This document shows positions 13,639 through 21,421 of a stretch of DNA of 34,788 bases, one piece after another (within the stretch, counting starts at the first letter, position 1; each line of letters starts with the position of its first letter). The notes under the pieces are model-generated. The model was given only the letters and a program-made list of their open reading frames with translations. It was not told the origin of the DNA and did no database searches. The position numbers were made by a program, and so were the translations under genes. Source of the DNA: a virus; the IMG/VR virus record IMGVR_UViG_3300021364_000083, positions 1-34,788 of that record, one strand, 5' to 3'.

Positions 13639-13667
13639 TTGACAATTTAGTTCCCCCACGATATAAT
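13639..13667 (+). promoter_or_regulatory. Sigma-70 type promoter upstream of HNH gene
   Basis: Perfect TTGACA (13639-13644) and perfect TATAAT (13662-13667) with a 17-base spacer. Transcription would start near 13674, giving a leader of about 22 bases before ATG 13696. It would serve the HNH nuclease, portal and capsid genes. Confidence 0.87.
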
Positions 13668-13695
13668 TTCGTTATTAAAAGTAATAGATTCAAAG

Positions 13696-14061
13696 ATGAC
13701 AGAGCTAAAACGAGATCCCGTAAAGTATATAAGGGACAAAGCAAAAGCAAGGTATGAGAAAGGAAGCGAATGCTACATCTGTGGCACTGACGCTCAACTT
13801 GACTTTCATCACTATTACAGTTTGAGTCCTCTCCTTCAAAAGTGGGTCAAAGAAAAAGGCTACCACATGGAGGATATAAGGGACTTTCGAGATGAGTTTA
13901 TTAATGAACATATTGAAGAGTTATACGATGAAACTGTCACAATATGTCATGCGCACCACTTAAAATTGCATTCAATTTATGGGCGTAACCCAACACTACA
14001 TTCAGCGCCTAAACAAAAACGTTGGGTAGAGATTCAAAGAGGAAAGCATGGCTTGGTATAA
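13696..14061 (+). CDS. HNH endonuclease adjacent to terminase
   Basis: This 121-residue protein has the layout of a small HNH nuclease: Cys26-x-x-Cys29 (CYICG), then DFHHYYSLSPL with His38/His39, and TICHAHHLKLH with Cys84, His87, His88 and His92. The paired cysteines and the C..H arrangement would bind zinc, while DFHH and the last histidine group would form the beta-beta-alpha metal active site. HNH proteins beside the large terminase in HK97-type and related phages act in genome packaging and cleavage at the cos site. The same role is inferred here. Its stop overlaps the portal start by 14 bases. Confidence 0.82.
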   Translation: MTELKRDPVKYIRDKAKARYEKGSECYICGTDAQLDFHHYYSLSPLLQKWVKEKGYHMEDIRDFRDEFINEHIEELYDETVTICHAHHLKLHSIYGRNPTLHSAPKQKRWVEIQRGKHGLV

Positions 14062-15235
14062 CTTTTGGCAGAATAAAGATGTGGAGGAAAAGTTAAATCC
14101 TGCACAGCCATACTTTACCGAGAAAACTATCTCGTCACGAGAGCCTACGTTTAGCTATGAGCGAGCGTATGAAGATTTAGAAATCGTTAATCGTGGCGTA
14201 AATATGATTGTGGATGATTGTGCAGAGATTGATGTAAAAGTCGGACTGCAATCTCCTGGAAACAGTGTAGTAAAAGGCATTAAGCGTTCAAGAGTAAATC
14301 TTCTTTTGAATAAAGAGCCAAACCTTTTTCAGGACATTAGTACATTTCGGCGCAATCTGATTACCGATTATATTATAGATGGAAACGTCTTTATTTACTT
14401 CGATGGAGTACATCTTTATCACTTGCCTGCAAGTAAGATGACTATTCATGCAAGTGAAACGACTTATATTGATAAGTTTACTTATAATGAAAGCGTGAAT
14501 TATTCTCCAAGTGAGATTATTCATATTAAAGAAAACTCTTTCTACTCAATTTATAGAGGAGTTTCTCGATTAAAGCCTGCGCTCCGGACAATGGTTCTTA
14601 TGAAGAATATGCGGGACTTCCAGGACAACTTCTTTAAGAATGGAGCTGTCCCGGGTCTTGTACTTAAGTCTCCTAATACCTTGTCTGAAAAAATTAAAGA
14701 GCGCATGATTCAATCTTGGACAGCTCGATACCGTCCTGATGCAGGGGGTCGCAGACCTCTCATACTTGATGGCGGAATTGAAGTAGATTCCATTTCAAAT
14801 GTAAACTTCAGAGAATTAGATTTTCAAGCGGCAATTTCTGAAAATGAGAAGATTATTCTAAAAGCTCTGGGTATACCCCCGATCATGCTTGACTCAGGTA
14901 ATAATGCAAACCTTCGTCCAAATATGCGAATGTACTACCTTGAGACAATTCTTCCTATTGTACAAAAAATTAACCTTGCTCTTGAAAGATATTTTGGTTT
15001 TGAGTTAACCGAAGACGTGACTGAAATTCCAGCACTGCAGCCGGAACTTCGAGATCAAGCACAGTATTACTCAGCTCTTGTTAATACTGGCATTATTAGT
15101 CCAAACGAGGCTCGTGAAGCACTTAACTTCGAGCTGATTGAAGGATTTGATGACTTAAGAGTACCTGCAAATATTGCAGGAAGTGCAACAAATCCAGACG
15201 AGGGTGGTCGCCCTATTGAAGAAGGAGAAGATTAA
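14048..15235 (+). CDS. Portal protein (HK97 family)
   Basis: This 395-residue protein has hallmark segments of the phage portal family: GNVFIYFDGVHLYHLPASKM in the body, RGVSRLKPALRTMVLMKNM in the stem-like helices, and ELDFQAAISENEKIILKALG then GIPPIMLDSG and LRPNMRMYYLETILP. The order and length are those of HK97 gp3-type portals. Twelve copies form the channel through which DNA enters and leaves the head and to which terminase docks. Start ATG 14048 lies in the 3' end of the HNH gene. A 1-base ATG/TAA overlap links it to the next gene. Confidence 0.9.
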   Translation: MAWYNFWQNKDVEEKLNPAQPYFTEKTISSREPTFSYERAYEDLEIVNRGVNMIVDDCAEIDVKVGLQSPGNSVVKGIKRSRVNLLLNKEPNLFQDISTFRRNLITDYIIDGNVFIYFDGVHLYHLPASKMTIHASETTYIDKFTYNESVNYSPSEIIHIKENSFYSIYRGVSRLKPALRTMVLMKNMRDFQDNFFKNGAVPGLVLKSPNTLSEKIKERMIQSWTARYRPDAGGRRPLILDGGIEVDSISNVNFRELDFQAAISENEKIILKALGIPPIMLDSGNNANLRPNMRMYYLETILPIVQKINLALERYFGFELTEDVTEIPALQPELRDQAQYYSALVNTGIISPNEAREALNFELIEGFDDLRVPANIAGSATNPDEGGRPIEEGED

Positions 15236-15546
15236 TGGCAGTTCGACAAAAGCAACTTGTGCTGGACACAGCATATAAGCACTTTAAAGAGTTTGAGCTA
15301 CCTCTTGATATTGACTACAAATCATATATGAATATTGTAGGACCGAAAGATGCTATTCACGCTATTTCGGTAAAAAGAAGTTTTAAGGCATGGAAGTTCC
15401 TTACTCATGCACTTAAATTGAAGCACCCCGAATTGGGTAAGAAACCGGAGCCAGCACCTGCTCCGAAACCTGCACCAGAGCCTAAAAAAGATCCACTAGA
15501 AGCTCTGAGCAAGGCTGCTCCGGCAGAAGAAAAGAGTGAAGACTAA
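15235..15546 (+). CDS. Unknown protein between portal and capsid frame
   Basis: This 103-residue protein has an N-terminal helical domain (AYKHFKEFELPLDIDYKSYM, then AISVKRSFKAWKFLTHALKL) and a C-terminal Pro/Ala/Lys/Glu-rich tail beginning at about residue 69 (KKPEPAPAPKPAPEP) that is likely disordered. It has no membrane span or catalytic motif. It overlaps both the portal and the protease-capsid frame by one base, which suggests coupling to head assembly. It could be a decoration, portal-associated or scaffold-assisting protein. No family is recognised. Confidence 0.7.
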   Translation: MAVRQKQLVLDTAYKHFKEFELPLDIDYKSYMNIVGPKDAIHAISVKRSFKAWKFLTHALKLKHPELGKKPEPAPAPKPAPEPKKDPLEALSKAAPAEEKSED

Positions 15547-17555
15547 TGGAAAAGATTTTTAATCTTACCTCCACTTTCAAAGCTCTCGATGAGGATGATG
15601 GAGGAGTTCACATCTGTGGTATGGCGAGTACGAGTGATTTTGATCGTGCTGGTGATACAATTGACGCAGAGGCGTGGACTAAGGGTGGTCTGAACAACTT
15701 TGAAAAGAATCCTATTATTCTTTTTAATCATGACTATAACAAGCCTATTGGACGCGCAACAGGACTTAAAGTCACTGAAAACGGTCTTGAATTAAAGGCG
15801 AAAATTTCTAAATCCGCGCCAGATCATGTCGCGCAACTTGTAAAAGAAGGCATTCTTGGAGCTTTTTCTGTTGGTTTCCGAGTCAAGGATGCTGATTATC
15901 TAACGGAAACCGACGGATTAAAGATTAAGGATGCTGAGTTGTTTGAGGTATCAGTAGTTTCAGTACCATGCAATCAAGCAGCAACTTTTTCTCTGGCGAA
16001 GTCATTTGACTCTATTGAAGAGTACAATGAATTCAAGAAAACTTTCACCAATCGTGTAGATCTAGCCGGTCAGTCTCTGGCTAAGGATGAAAATTCATCG
16101 GTAGCTAGTGAAACACCGGACGAAGCGGAAATTTCCGCGAAAGAGGAGATCAAAATGTCGGAAGAAGTAAAAACTCCCGAAATCGACTTGGAAGCTTTTG
16201 CGAAGAAAGTAGCAGAGGAGACTGCTGCTAAGATCGCTATGAAGCAAGCTGAGTCAAAGGCTGCCGAAGAAAAGGCAGTTCAAGAAGCAGAAGAGAAGGC
16301 AGTTCAAGAAGCTGCTGAAAAAGCTGCTCAAGAAGAAGAAGTCAAAGCCGCTGTAAGCGTTGGTGTTGAGTCAGGTGCTGAGCGCCTGATGGCTGACATC
16401 GAAGCTAAGATGTCTGAGAAAGATGCTAAGATCGACGAAGTAATTCTGTCGTATCAGAAGCAACTGGAAGAGAAGAGCGAAGAAATCACCAAAATGCGTG
16501 AGTCTAAGCGTGTATTCTCTGATCGTTCAGAAGGCGACACCATTTCTAAGTGGGGCAAAGAGTTCATGCACGCTCACCTGCTGGGTGTAATGACTGGTAA
16601 GGGCATGGAAGGCACTTCATATGGTCGCGGTATCATTGAGAAAGCTGGTGTAACTTATTCATCTGCTGCTCCTAACATCGCTACTGAAGTATCTAGCCAA
16701 ATTGAGAAGGAAATCATGCGTGAACTGCGACTGGCTCGTGCGTTCCGTGAGATTCAGATCAATTCTCAAGCTCAAGTACTGCCCATCCAACAGGATACGG
16801 GTCTGGCTACGTTCCAGACTGGTGCAGCTACTTCAGGTAACTTGCAGACTCGAGGCGGCGCTGCTCCTCAGCCTGCTCAGGTAGTCCTGAAGGCTTACCG
16901 ATTGATTTCAACCACGTTGATGGATAACCACGTTGACGAGGAAATCCTGATCAATCTGATGCCTATGCTCGTAGAATCAGTTGCTCGTTCACACGCTCGC
17001 GCTGTAGACGATGCTCTGCTGAACCACGACTCATCTGGTTCTGATGACTTTGACGGTCTGATCAAAACTGCTGGCACTAACATCTTTGATACTTCTGTAT
17101 CTGCCGCTGCTCTGGCTACTACTTCGGTAGACGCTGCTGACTTCCTGTCTGCTCGTAAGCTGATGGGTAAGTATGGCATGATGCCTGATGAGCTGGTATA
17201 CGTTGTATCTCAGAAGCGTTACTACGATCTGATCGCTGATGCCGGCTTTGCCGATATTACCGATGTAGGTTCTGACGTTGCTACCAAGCTGACCGGTCAG
17301 GTAGGTGCGATTTTCGGTACGCCCGTAATCGTATCTGACAACTTCCCCGCGGAAGCTGACAATGCTTGTGTTGGCCTGGCAGTCAACGTTCGTAACTTTG
17401 CTATCCCACGTCTGCGTGGTGTAAATGTTGAGCAAGATTACGAAGTAATGAACCAGCGTAACGTTATCGTTGCTACTCAGTCTCTGGGCTTTAACCAGCT
17501 CGTAGCTGATACTGCAACTGACGTATCTGTAGTTCGACTCAACGCAGTAGCTTAA
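15546..17555 (+). CDS. Fused prohead protease, scaffold-like coil and HK97 major capsid protein
   Basis: This 669-residue frame joins two normally separate head proteins. Residues 1 to about 165 are an S78-type prohead protease: His62 in LFNHDYNKPIG, Ser108 in GAFSVGFRV, and an acidic residue in ELFEVSVVSVPCNQAA (Glu134 is the likely third member). Residues about 204-313 are a long Ala/Glu/Lys coiled coil like a scaffold or delta domain. Residues about 314-669 are an HK97-fold capsid protein, with SSQIEKEIMRELRLARAFRE, GLATFQTGAATSG, LISTTLMDNHVDEEILINLM and a terminal NQRNVIVATQSLGFNQLV. An in-frame ATG at 16155 (Met204) has its own strong ribosome site. Separate scaffold-capsid product from internal initiation is therefore likely. 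Protease cleavage would remove the coil. Confidence 0.9.
   Translation: MEKIFNLTSTFKALDEDDGGVHICGMASTSDFDRAGDTIDAEAWTKGGLNNFEKNPIILFNHDYNKPIGRATGLKVTENGLELKAKISKSAPDHVAQLVKEGILGAFSVGFRVKDADYLTETDGLKIKDAELFEVSVVSVPCNQAATFSLAKSFDSIEEYNEFKKTFTNRVDLAGQSLAKDENSSVASETPDEAEISAKEEIKMSEEVKTPEIDLEAFAKKVAEETAAKIAMKQAESKAAEEKAVQEAEEKAVQEAAEKAAQEEEVKAAVSVGVESGAERLMADIEAKMSEKDAKIDEVILSYQKQLEEKSEEITKMRESKRVFSDRSEGDTISKWGKEFMHAHLLGVMTGKGMEGTSYGRGIIEKAGVTYSSAAPNIATEVSSQIEKEIMRELRLARAFREIQINSQAQVLPIQQDTGLATFQTGAATSGNLQTRGGAAPQPAQVVLKAYRLISTTLMDNHVDEEILINLMPMLVESVARSHARAVDDALLNHDSSGSDDFDGLIKTAGTNIFDTSVSAAALATTSVDAADFLSARKLMGKYGMMPDELVYVVSQKRYYDLIADAGFADITDVGSDVATKLTGQVGAIFGTPVIVSDNFPAEADNACVGLAVNVRNFAIPRLRGVNVEQDYEVMNQRNVIVATQSLGFNQLVADTATDVSVVRLNAVA
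16144..16157 (+). promoter_or_regulatory. Internal ribosome binding site and start in protease-capsid frame
   Basis: AGGAG at 16144-16148 followed by six bases and ATG 16155-16157, in frame with the 669-codon gene at Met204. It is the best ribosome site within the gene, and lies exactly where the protease ends and the scaffold-like coil starts. It would make a 466-residue scaffold-capsid protein without the protease. Codon use changes toward CTG, GCT and CGT from this point on. Confidence 0.7.
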
Positions 17556-17565
17556 TTGCTGCATA

Positions 17566-17596
17566 AACTGGGGAGGTTCGCCTCCCCAAGTTTTTA
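17566..17596 (+). terminator. Intrinsic terminator after capsid gene
   Basis: A TGGGGAGG stem (17569-17576), TTCG loop (17577-17580) and CCTCCCCA stem (17581-17588), followed after two bases by five T residues. A GC-rich stem with a stable tetraloop and U-run is a textbook intrinsic terminator. It lies between the capsid gene and the connector gene, so only read-through should reach the next genes from upstream. Confidence 0.85.
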
Positions 17597-17607
17597 TTAA
17601 TTAGCTT

Positions 17608-18198
17608 ATGACAAATTTAGTTACTCTTGTAGAATATAAAGCCGCTGAAGGGATTAACACTCCCAAGAATGACGAGCAGCTTAATTTTATTATTCCATCC
17701 GTGAGCCAATTAGTAAAAACTTATTGTGGTAATACTTTTGTAGATTATTATTCAACAAATAAAGTAGATACAATCAATGTCGATTGGGATACTCATATTG
17801 TACAACTAACAGAGAGTCCCGTAAATACTATTGTATCTGTGGAAGAAAGAGACACTTACGAAGACTCTTATAATACTTTAACTACTGCTGCGCATGAATA
17901 TTATTTTGATGCTGTTACAGATAGTGTTATTCGCACAACGGGCGGAAGTAGTTATAAAAATTGGAGACGTGGCCCAGGGGCAGTTCGTGTGACTTATACT
18001 GCAGGATATGCAAGCATACCTACAGACCTGCGTCTTGCTGTTATAGATTTGATTACTTATTATTTGAAAGACGAGCACAAAGAGCGACGGTCAATTGCTG
18101 GCGCTAGTATTCAAAATCAAGCAAGTTCGAGTCAGCGTAATAATGTGGCATTTCCTGACCATATTAAACGTGTTCTTGATCTTTATAAAAACTTTTAA
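17608..18198 (+). CDS. Head-tail connector (adaptor) protein
   Basis: This 196-residue protein shows the adaptor layout of the gp6/phiE125 gp8-like family: N-terminal helices (LVEYKAAEGINTP, then LNFIIPSVSQLVKTYCGN), a beta region, GPGAVRVTYTAGYASIP, and TDLRLAVIDLITYYLKDEHK. The combination V.V.YTAGYA..P.DL..A...L is characteristic. Twelve or so copies would form a ring below the portal. Position directly after the capsid terminator and before neck genes agrees. No promoter is evident between the terminator and its start. Confidence 0.82.
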   Translation: MTNLVTLVEYKAAEGINTPKNDEQLNFIIPSVSQLVKTYCGNTFVDYYSTNKVDTINVDWDTHIVQLTESPVNTIVSVEERDTYEDSYNTLTTAAHEYYFDAVTDSVIRTTGGSSYKNWRRGPGAVRVTYTAGYASIPTDLRLAVIDLITYYLKDEHKERRSIAGASIQNQASSSQRNNVAFPDHIKRVLDLYKNF

Positions 18199-19532
18199 TG
18201 AGTAGTTCTGAGCTAAAAAAATTAGCAAAAAATATTCTTAAAGATGTTAAAATAACTGCAAATAATGCAGAAAAAGATGCTAGAAAGCAGTTAGAAAAAC
18301 AGATAGGACAAGTCCTAATTATAAATAAAACTAGATTTTCTAATACTTTGATTCAATTAGTGCCTGAATTAGCGGGTAAAGAAGGTAAAAAATCTCGAGA
18401 AGATATTTGGCTTGCTTATACAGCAAGGTTAGAAGGACTACAAAGTAAAATCCCTGCAGATAGATTAGCTCAAATGGTAGAAGAGTTCGGACCTTCTGGA
18501 CGCAAAATAAGAGGGATTAGAAAAAACGATTATGTGTTTTTTATAAGAACCTATGCAAGTGCTAAAAGAGCTAAAGGTCGCCTACTGAAGGCGGTAGTTA
18601 AACGAATTTTAGATAGAAACAAGAAAAAATATAGCGAAGAAAGTTTAGCACGTCTTGGAGGTGCAGACAATAAAGCTGGAGCGCAGTTAGGGCATGCTGA
18701 AGAGGGGATAGGGTATGCGGCTTCTTCTTTGCGAGTGGCAAGAGCCCAAAAACTTTTAGCAAGTTCTTCTATTGCATCAAAAGAAAGCATACAAACATTA
18801 ATATCAGAATTTGAACAAACATTGAATATGACTATAGATCATACTCAGATTGTAAGTGCAAAAGGTTTAAGAAAAGAGTATACTCCAATTCTTTCTTGGC
18901 AAAGAGCAATTGATAACAATACTCAAGCAAAGTTAGAGTCTTCAGCAATAAGGTCTTTTGAAAAAGGGCTACAAAATATAGCAACTCTAAAAAGCTCTAC
19001 ACCATTAGGTGAAGCTATAGGAATGGTTCTTTTAGACACTGTAGCTCCTAAAAGAAGTAGAGTAAAAGGAGAAAGAAAAAAAGTAGTTTCGGAAAAGAGT
19101 AACGCAAAAGAAACTGCCAAATTTAAGGGAAAGAGAAAAACCAGAGGAGTTAGAGATGATACTGTACCTAAAGATGTTGTGCCTAAAAAATCATCCACTT
19201 CTAGTGTTTCTTCAACTCCTTTAGCTCTTATTGGTATATTTAATAAAGAATTGCCTGCCACTCTTCGTAAGAATATGAGAGAGCCGGCACTTAATTATAG
19301 GTCGGGACGTTTTGCAGAAAGCGTTAAAGTAATGGATGTAATTTCTACTCCTAAAGGGTACCCAAGTTTCGGTTATAGATATGATACTAATCCATATCAA
19401 GTTTTTGAAATGGGAAAAGGGACCCCGCCTTGGGCAACTCCAGAAAGAGATCCTAGAAGTTTAATAGATTATTCCATGAGAGAAATTGCTGCAAAATATG
19501 CTATTGGAAGATTTTTTACTAGGAGACTTTAA
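18198..19532 (+). CDS. Probable neck / tail completion protein with Lys-rich insert
   Basis: This 444-residue protein starts on a 1-base overlap with the connector gene. The N-terminal 250 residues are mainly charged helices. Residues about 287-340 are an unusual Lys/Arg/Ser-rich segment (KRSRVKGERKKVV, then KRKTRGVRDDTVPK) that is likely disordered. The C-terminal 85 residues contain SGRFAESVKVMDV, FGYRYDTNPYQVFEMG, and ERDPRSLIDYSMREIA, which resembles HK97 gp10/tail completion-type proteins. Position between adaptor and tail terminator supports a head-closure or tail-completion role. It is long for this class, so a fusion with an extra helical domain is possible. Confidence 0.6.
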   Translation: MSSSELKKLAKNILKDVKITANNAEKDARKQLEKQIGQVLIINKTRFSNTLIQLVPELAGKEGKKSREDIWLAYTARLEGLQSKIPADRLAQMVEEFGPSGRKIRGIRKNDYVFFIRTYASAKRAKGRLLKAVVKRILDRNKKKYSEESLARLGGADNKAGAQLGHAEEGIGYAASSLRVARAQKLLASSSIASKESIQTLISEFEQTLNMTIDHTQIVSAKGLRKEYTPILSWQRAIDNNTQAKLESSAIRSFEKGLQNIATLKSSTPLGEAIGMVLLDTVAPKRSRVKGERKKVVSEKSNAKETAKFKGKRKTRGVRDDTVPKDVVPKKSSTSSVSSTPLALIGIFNKELPATLRKNMREPALNYRSGRFAESVKVMDVISTPKGYPSFGYRYDTNPYQVFEMGKGTPPWATPERDPRSLIDYSMREIAAKYAIGRFFTRRL

Positions 19533-19982
19533 GTGTCAAATAGAAATTATACCAGCCGTAGAGCAGCAATAACAAAAGCTCTTTCTGATAAATTGTCAGA
19601 AATTGATGGAAGAGGAGTATTTCACACCGCAGTAGCAGAGGTAAGTCCTCGGCTCAAGTTCTGGGATGAAGTAGAAGAGTTCCCTGCAATACATTTAAAT
19701 GCTGGATCTGAACGCCGAGAATACCAAGGCGGAGGCTATAAAGATAGATTTTTAAATGTAACAGTAAGATGCTATGTTAATGAAGAAGACTCAGTAGAAG
19801 CATTGGATGAGTTAATTGAAGATGTTGAAACTGTTTTAGAAGATAATAGTAGATTTTCGTACAGAGATAGATTTGGTATTGAAAAGTTTACGCAACAACT
19901 CACAATCATTAGTATAGATACTGATGAAGGTGTATTAGATCCTTTAGGAGTAGCAGAAATACTTATAGAGGTTCGATACTAG
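19533..19982 (+). CDS. Probable tail terminator protein
   Basis: This 149-residue protein starts with GTG 19533 directly after the preceding stop. It has the general alpha/beta layout of tail terminators (lambda gpU/HK97 gp10 neighbourhood): an N-terminal helix (RRAAITKALSDKLSEI), a beta hairpin around FPAIHLNAGSERREYQGGG, a central strand (FLNVTVRCYV), an acidic helix (EALDELIEDVETVLEDN) and a final strand pair. Tail terminators cap the tube when the tape-measure length is reached and bind the neck. Position between neck and tail tube genes fits. The family call is by layout, not a specific motif. Confidence 0.6.
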   Translation: MSNRNYTSRRAAITKALSDKLSEIDGRGVFHTAVAEVSPRLKFWDEVEEFPAIHLNAGSERREYQGGGYKDRFLNVTVRCYVNEEDSVEALDELIEDVETVLEDNSRFSYRDRFGIEKFTQQLTIISIDTDEGVLDPLGVAEILIEVRY

Positions 19983-20044
19983 AAACGACTGGCACGAACA
20001 AAAGTTCACGACCAAGTCTTTTCAAAGTTCATAGGAGATAAACT

Positions 20045-21283
20045 ATGGCAGAACAATTATATTTTAGTAGAGACTCGAAAATGTTTATCGAGTTCAAGGG
20101 AGGAGTCTGGGAAGTCCCCGTTCTGGATGGCTTTAGTTTTTCTCAGGCTACTAACTCTTCTGAAATTACGCTTTCTGAAATGGAAAGTACGGCAGGAACA
20201 AGCCGTCGGGGTCGTCGAATTTTTAACGACTCTCTTGCTCCTGTAGAGTGGTCTTTTAGTACATATATGAGACCTTTTACACACGCAACTGGTTACACCG
20301 GAGAAGCCGCGGATACTAGTGATGGTAATCATCATGCCGTTGAAGAAGTTCTGTGGGCAATGATGGCAGGAGCCAATGCATATGCTAGCAGTGCTTTTAA
20401 TCGAGGAGGTAGTGCAGTAACAACTACTGATGGAACAGATCTTGATGTTTCTTTTGCACAAAGTAATATATCTGTTCTTGAGACCGGCAATATCTTTTTT
20501 GTAATGGATACAGCCGCATCTGATCCAATGGTTTATAAACTTACAGACGCTGCAGTTAATGAGGCTTCTATCGATTTTGATGTAGACGGTATTGCAACAA
20601 TTAACTGGTCAGGATTTGCAAAGCAGATTTTTGATTGGACAGCGAATACCACAGTTACTGGAACTGATTTAACTCCTGCCTCTGGCAATGTAGGTAACGT
20701 TCAACTCGATAACGATACAACTCCTTATCAGTTTAAGCTAGTAACGGATGCTAGCACTCTAACTACCGCAATTGACGAAGGTATTTCAGCCACGGACAAC
20801 TTTGTTCGAAATCGTCTAACTCAGCTTGCGATTTCAACAAGCGAGTCAGGTTTTGATACTAGCTACACTCTTACATTGACAGGAGGTAATATTACTATTG
20901 GAAATAATATTACATATCTTGTACCAGAAGAACTGGGTACTGTAAACGTTCCGATTGAGAATGTAACTGGTGCTCGTAATGTAACAGGAAGCTTTACTTG
21001 CTATCTTGTACTTAACGATAGCACTAATGATGGTACTTCTTCTGATTTCTTTAAAGATCATACAAGTACTACCGCTCTTGCAAACGTTAATAATTCATTT
21101 GGATTAACTTTTAAGATTGGAGGAACCTCTTCACCTAAGATTGAAGTTGCAATGCCTAAGTGTCACATCGAAATTCCAACTCACTCCATTGAAGATGTTG
21201 TCTCTCTCGAGACTACTTTCCATGGATTGGGAACAAACTTGGGAACTGCTGACGAAGTTACACTTAAATACTTCGGACCTTAA
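20045..21283 (+). CDS. Major tail tube protein
   Basis: This 412-residue protein has a strong ribosome site (AGGAG 20033-20037, seven bases before ATG). The sequence is Thr/Ser/Asn-rich with repeating beta strands. The first 70 residues (EVPVLDGFSFSQATNSSEI, then RRIFNDSLAPVEWSFSTYMR) and the C-terminus (HIEIPTHSIEDVVSLETTFH) look like tail tube fold segments found in aquatic siphophages. At 412 residues it is larger than lambda gpV, leaving room for an inserted or added surface domain in the middle. It should polymerise as stacked hexamers around the tape measure. The following intrinsic terminator suits a high-copy gene. Confidence 0.75.
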   Translation: MAEQLYFSRDSKMFIEFKGGVWEVPVLDGFSFSQATNSSEITLSEMESTAGTSRRGRRIFNDSLAPVEWSFSTYMRPFTHATGYTGEAADTSDGNHHAVEEVLWAMMAGANAYASSAFNRGGSAVTTTDGTDLDVSFAQSNISVLETGNIFFVMDTAASDPMVYKLTDAAVNEASIDFDVDGIATINWSGFAKQIFDWTANTTVTGTDLTPASGNVGNVQLDNDTTPYQFKLVTDASTLTTAIDEGISATDNFVRNRLTQLAISTSESGFDTSYTLTLTGGNITIGNNITYLVPEELGTVNVPIENVTGARNVTGSFTCYLVLNDSTNDGTSSDFFKDHTSTTALANVNNSFGLTFKIGGTSSPKIEVAMPKCHIEIPTHSIEDVVSLETTFHGLGTNLGTADEVTLKYFGP

Positions 21284-21300
21284 TTTTTAAAGTAATGCTA

Positions 21301-21323
21301 AAACCCGCTTCGGCGGGTTTTTT
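21301..21323 (+). terminator. Intrinsic terminator after tail tube gene
   Basis: A perfect 8-bp stem AAACCCGC (21301-21308) and GCGGGTTT (21313-21320) around a TTCG loop, leading into six T residues (21318-21323). It separates the bulk tube gene from the low-copy chaperone and tape-measure genes, which have their own promoter about 25 bases further on. Confidence 0.93.
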
Positions 21324-21348
21324 ATTTCCAGGTAATAAAAAATACTTC

Positions 21349-21377
21349 TTGACTTTTTTCCTGGGCTTAGATATAAT
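21349..21377 (+). promoter_or_regulatory. Sigma-70 type promoter for tail chaperone and tip operon
   Basis: TTGACT (21349-21354) and a perfect TATAAT (21372-21377) with a 17-base spacer. Transcription should start near 21384, giving a leader of about 38 bases before ATG 21422, with an AAGGA-like ribosome site near 21408-21412. It restarts transcription after the terminator at 21301 and would serve everything to the tail tip genes. Confidence 0.85.
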
Positions 21378-21421
21378 ATCTGTATTAAATTATTAACAAA
21401 TCTTTTTAAGGACCAATATTT

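Noticed and set aside
17031-17564. Open frame of 177 codons on the - strand within the capsid gene
   Set aside because: It lies opposite a strongly codon-optimised capsid gene whose reading frame explains the absence of stops. No ribosome site or family motif is seen.
19983-20044. Short gap before the tail tube gene examined for a promoter or stem-loop
   Set aside because: Only a strong ribosome site is visible. No -35/-10 pair or convincing hairpin was found.
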